Assembly (NCBI RefSeq): GCF_004137345.1
Contig: NZ_SDWV01000002.1
Location: 62,001-126,000, forward strand
Direction: 5' to 3'
Source: Nocardioides zhouii
Lineage (GTDB): Bacteria; Actinomycetota; Actinomycetes; Propionibacteriales; Nocardioidaceae
Length of the DNA: 64,000 nt
The notes under the pieces were generated by a model. It saw only the letters and a program-made list of their open reading frames with translations. It was not told the DNA's origin and did no database searches. Every line of letters starts with the position of its first letter. Within the stretch, counting starts at the first letter, position 1. Below, in pieces: positions 61,282-64,000 of this stretch. Made by a program: the position numbers and the translations under genes.

Positions 61282-62408
61282 CCGAGCCACTGACCGAGCT
61301 GGGCATCCCGGCGTTCCGCTCCGGGACCGAGTCGGTCCCGACGACCGACGAGAAGCAGACGGGCAAGGACTTCACGTCCGACCAGGAGGTGCGCTGGTGC
61401 CCGGGCTGCGGCGACTACGCCGTGCTCAAGGCCGTCCAGTCCTTCCTGCCCGACCTGGGGCTGCGCCGCGAGAACATCGTGTTCGTCTCGGGCATCGGCT
61501 GCTCGTCGCGCTTCCCCTACTACCTCGACACCTACGGCATGCACTCGATCCACGGTCGCGCGCCGACGATCGCGACCGGCATCGCGACCGCGCGCGAGGA
61601 CCTCTCGGTGTGGGTCGTCACCGGCGACGGCGATGCGCTGTCGATCGGCGGCAACCACCTGATCCACACCCTGCGCCGCAACGTGAACATGACGATCCTG
61701 CTCTTCAACAACCGGATCTACGGCCTCACCAAGGGGCAGTACTCCCCCACGTCGGAGACCGGCAAGGTCACCAAGTCGACGCCGATGGGCTCGCTCGACC
61801 ACCCGTTCAACCCGGTGTCCCTGGCGCTCGGCGTCGAGGCGACCTTCGTGGCGCGCACCATCGACTCCGACCGCAAGCACCTCACCGGGGTGCTGGCAGC
61901 AGCCGCCGCCCACCGCGGCACCTCGCTGGTCGAGATCTACCAGAACTGCCCGATCTTCAACGACGGCGCCTTCGACGCGATCAAGAACCCCGACACCAAG
62001 GCCGACGCGCTCATCCCGCTCGTGCACGGCCAGCCGGTGACCTTCGGTGCCACCCTCGATGACGGCCCGATGGCAGGGAAGGGCGCCAAGGCGCTGGTGC
62101 GTGACGAGCAGACCGGTGGCGTGAAGATCGTCGCGACCGCTGACGTGGCCGCGGAGGACATCGTGGTCCACGACGCGCACAGCCCCGACCCGACGATGGC
62201 GTTCGCCATCTCCCGGCTGACCGACGCGGGCTACCTCAACACCTCACCGATCGGCATCTTCCGCCAGGTGGAGCGCCGGACGTACGACGACGCCGCGCGC
62301 GAGCAGGTGTCTGTGGCCAGCAACGGCTCGGCGAACGACGACGCCGCCGACCGGACCGCGCGGCTGGCGGCCCTGATCGGCGGCGGAGACACCTGGACGA
62401 TTCTCTGA
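61278..62408 (+). CDS. korB: 2-oxoacid:ferredoxin oxidoreductase subunit beta
   Basis: 376-aa TPP- and [4Fe-4S]-binding subunit. CPGCGDYAVLKAVQ (about 41-54) and SGIGCSSRFPYYLDTYGMHS supply cluster Cys residues. VVTGDGDALSIGGNHLIHTL is the TPP/Mg motif and NNRIYGLTKGQYSPTS closes the active site. The length (376 aa) and operon with korA match actinobacterial 2-oxoglutarate:ferredoxin oxidoreductase. Confidence 0.95.
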   Translation: MTEPLTELGIPAFRSGTESVPTTDEKQTGKDFTSDQEVRWCPGCGDYAVLKAVQSFLPDLGLRRENIVFVSGIGCSSRFPYYLDTYGMHSIHGRAPTIATGIATAREDLSVWVVTGDGDALSIGGNHLIHTLRRNVNMTILLFNNRIYGLTKGQYSPTSETGKVTKSTPMGSLDHPFNPVSLALGVEATFVARTIDSDRKHLTGVLAAAAAHRGTSLVEIYQNCPIFNDGAFDAIKNPDTKADALIPLVHGQPVTFGATLDDGPMAGKGAKALVRDEQTGGVKIVATADVAAEDIVVHDAHSPDPTMAFAISRLTDAGYLNTSPIGIFRQVERRTYDDAAREQVSVASNGSANDDAADRTARLAALIGGGDTWTIL

Positions 62409-62421
62409 CCGTCGCGGGTGG

Positions 62422-62832
62422 TCAGTCGAAGTAGAGCGTCCAGACCTTGCCCTTGGTGTTGCCGAAGCCGTTGGAGTGGTCGACCTTCGAGCGCCACTTC
62501 CAGCGACCCTGCTCGGGCGCGAAGATGCGCGTCTTGAAGACGCCGAGCTCGTTGGTCTTGATCTTCTTCACGGTCTTCCACTTGCAGGTGCCGCACTTCT
62601 TCTTGAGGATCTTCACCTGCTGGTCGGCGTACGGCAGCAGCGTGCCGTCGGCCTGCGGCTCCATGACGCTGCCCTTGAGCTTGAAGGCGTTGTAGGAGAC
62701 CTGGTTGTCGCCCGGGCGCTCCTCGTCGATGATGCGCTTGGGCAGTGATCCGGCGGAGGCGCTCGACATGAGCATCCCTCCGACGAGCAGTGCAGCGACG
62801 AGCGCTGCCAGGACGGCGCGGAACTTCCGCAT
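62422..62832 (-). CDS. Small secreted protein of unknown function
   Basis: 136 aa from ATG at 62832. A Sec signal peptide is clear: MRKFRAVLAALVAALLVGGM then LMSSASAGS, with cleavage likely after ASA near residue 27. The mature part is basic and holds a CGTC pair in KKKCGTCKWKTVKK, possibly a disulfide or metal site. It also has NELGVFKTRIFAP and ends VWTLYFD, a beta-rich pattern like a small surface domain. No lipobox. It converges on korB with 13 bp between stops. Confidence 0.75.
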   Translation of the reverse strand: MRKFRAVLAALVAALLVGGMLMSSASAGSLPKRIIDEERPGDNQVSYNAFKLKGSVMEPQADGTLLPYADQQVKILKKKCGTCKWKTVKKIKTNELGVFKTRIFAPEQGRWKWRSKVDHSNGFGNTKGKVWTLYFD

Positions 62833-62934
62833 GAGTGAACTCCCCCTCGAGAGACGATGACGATCTGGGCGACCCGGGGTCCCAACCCCGAGACCGCCCC
62901 ATCGTAGGCGACATCTGCGACCTAGACTCCGCGA

Positions 62935-63843
62935 GTGCCAGACAACCGTCGCGGACTCATCGTGGGCGCGACGGCGTACGTCCTCTGGGGCACCTTCCCG
63001 CTCTACTGGACGCTGCTCGAGCCGGGCGGAGCCGTCGAGATCCTGGCGCACCGCATCGTGTGGTCCAGCATCACGATGGTCCTGGTCCTCCTCCTGTGGC
63101 GCCGCGTGCCCTACCTCAAGGCGCTCCTGCGCGACCGGCACCGGCTGCTGCTGATCTGCTGCGCGGCAGTCGTCATCACGTTCAACTGGGGCGGCTACAT
63201 CTGGGGCGTCAACAACGGCCGCGTCGTCGAGACCTCGCTGGGCTACTTCATCAACCCGCTCGTCACCGTCCTGATGGGCGTGTTCGTCCTCGGCGAGCGG
63301 TTGCGCAACCTGCAGTGGGCGGCGATGGGCATCGCCTTCGTGGCGGTGGTCGTGCTGGCGCTCGACTACGGCCGGCCGCCGTGGATCGCGCTCCTGCTCG
63401 CCTTCTCGTTCGGCACCTACGGCCTGCTCAAGAAGCAGGCCGGCGTCGGTGCCGTGGAGAGCATCACGGTAGAGACGGTGGTGCTGACGCCGTTCGCACT
63501 GGCGTACGTCGTGTGGCTGATGGCGACCGGCGCGTCCAACTTCGGCTCCCACGGCGTCGGGCATGCCCTGCTCTTCACGACCACCGGCATCATCACCGCG
63601 GTGCCGCTGATGCTCTTCGGCGCGGCCGCGATCCGTGTCTCGATGGTGTCGCTCGGCCTGTTGCAGTACCTCGCGCCGACGATCCAGTTCGCCCTCGGCA
63701 TCCTGGTCTTCCACGAGGAGATGCCTGCCAGCCGCTGGATCGGCTTCGGGCTGGTGTGGCTGGCGCTCGCGATCTTCACGATCGAGGCCCTCAACCACCG
63801 CCGCCAGCAGCCGCGGCTGGTCGCCCACGCCAGCGCCGCCTGA
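62935..63843 (+). CDS. rarD: EamA/RarD-family transporter
   Basis: 302-aa, 10-helix DMT-superfamily protein. The start (GTG at 62935) leads to GLIVGATAYVLWGTFPLYWT, the RarD N-terminus. VVITFNWGGYIWGVNNGRVV then ETSLGYFINPLVTVLMGVFV and GLLQYLAPTIQFALGILVFH are characteristic. RarD was named for chloramphenicol sensitivity; its natural substrate is unknown. It is divergent from the small secreted protein gene. Confidence 0.92.
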   Translation: MPDNRRGLIVGATAYVLWGTFPLYWTLLEPGGAVEILAHRIVWSSITMVLVLLLWRRVPYLKALLRDRHRLLLICCAAVVITFNWGGYIWGVNNGRVVETSLGYFINPLVTVLMGVFVLGERLRNLQWAAMGIAFVAVVVLALDYGRPPWIALLLAFSFGTYGLLKKQAGVGAVESITVETVVLTPFALAYVVWLMATGASNFGSHGVGHALLFTTTGIITAVPLMLFGAAAIRVSMVSLGLLQYLAPTIQFALGILVFHEEMPASRWIGFGLVWLALAIFTIEALNHRRQQPRLVAHASAA

Positions 63844-63850
63844 GGACGCA

Positions 63851-63886
63851 CGAGGGGCCACCGGTCCTCCGACCGATGGCCCCTCG
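63851..63886. terminator. Bidirectional terminator after rarD
   Basis: CGAGGGGCCA (63851-63860) pairs with TGGCCCCTCG (63877-63886), with an inner CGGT/ACCG pairing in the loop. It separates rarD from a converging gene. Confidence 0.8.
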
Positions 63887-63903
63887 CCGTTGCTCAGCTC
63901 AGG

Positions 63904-64000
63904 TCAACGCACCCTGTTGCGGTTGACGACCGTGAACGTGATGACCTTGCGGCCCGCCTCCACGGCATCGTCGCCGCGGTACCGGACGACGACCTTGACG
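63904..64000 (-). CDS. 3' end of an unidentified gene (runs off the right edge)
   Basis: 31 codons and a TGA stop are readable on the minus strand, ending KVITFTVVNRNRVR. VKVVVRYRGDDAVEAGRKVI just before it suggests a beta-strand-rich domain. Too little is present to assign a family. The strong terminator ahead of its stop supports a real gene. Confidence 0.6.
   Translation of the reverse strand, partial: VKVVVRYRGDDAVEAGRKVITFTVVNRNRVR

Overview
The window is a high-GC actinobacterial chromosome segment, most like Nocardioides or a close relative. The evidence is a very GC-rich third codon position, many GTG starts, probable leaderless promoters (TANNNT about 6 nt before the start codon), lipoproteins with LSAC-type lipoboxes, and the actinobacterial gene order rpmG-hadA-hadB-murB-(adenosine deaminase)-tRNA-Trp-secE-nusG-rplK-rplA-rplJ-rplL. 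No insertion sequence, prophage, integron or CRISPR array is visible.

Region 1 (1-20.5 kb) is a complete-looking choline/glycine betaine and one-carbon locus. On the minus strand lie betaine aldehyde dehydrogenase, choline dehydrogenase, a quaternary-amine ABC importer (ATPase, a double-length fused permease, a lipoprotein binding protein) and a dimethylglycine dehydrogenase that runs off the left edge. An IclR regulator, purU and fhs follow. Then comes a corrinoid demethylation module: a pyrrolysine-free MttB-family methyltransferase, divergent from an overlapping operon of a second IclR regulator, a corrinoid protein, a pterin-binding methyltransferase, a RACo-type [2Fe-2S] reactivator and a DUF1638 protein. 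A minus-strand metF closes the locus. Read together: choline -> glycine betaine; the first methyl goes to Co(I) corrinoid and then to tetrahydrofolate; dimethylglycine is oxidised; methyl-THF is oxidised by MetF; formate is released by PurU and/or Fhs. Four promoter regions carry pairs of 17-bp dyads (GTTGC-N7-GCAAC, best case perfect arms) set exactly 19 bp apart. This defines a probable regulon of the first IclR protein. A different dyad set sits between mttB and the second iclR.

Region 2 (20.6-30.4 kb) is the ribosomal/translation block, with L7/L12, L10, L1, L11, NusG, SecE and L33, tRNA-Trp, tRNA-Met and tRNA-Thr, the HadAB-like dehydratase pair, MurB, an adenosine deaminase-like protein, a DnaB-type ATPase and an LppX-like lipoprotein. 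rpoB does not follow rplL. The C1 locus stands where rpoBC would normally be.

Region 3 (30.4-54 kb) holds scattered housekeeping and catabolic genes: amidase, Tag glycosylase, an MFS protein fused to a cyclic-nucleotide-binding domain, pirin, a YdeP-type molybdopterin oxidoreductase, an Old Yellow Enzyme, a heterodimeric ABC exporter with complementary degenerate ATP sites, a Bcr/CflA exporter, the homogentisate pathway (hmgA, an unknown gene, fahA), a phosphodiesterase, a histidine phosphatase, and an MFS/PfkB kinase/YihS-like aldose-ketose isomerase trio.

Region 4 (54-64 kb) has tRNA-Tyr, YajQ, a stand-alone CarH-like B12-binding protein, the sulfate/thiosulfate importer sbp-cysTWA, 2-oxoacid:ferredoxin oxidoreductase korAB, a small secreted protein, RarD, and the 3' end of an unidentified gene. 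No gene-free stretch exceeds about 280 bp.
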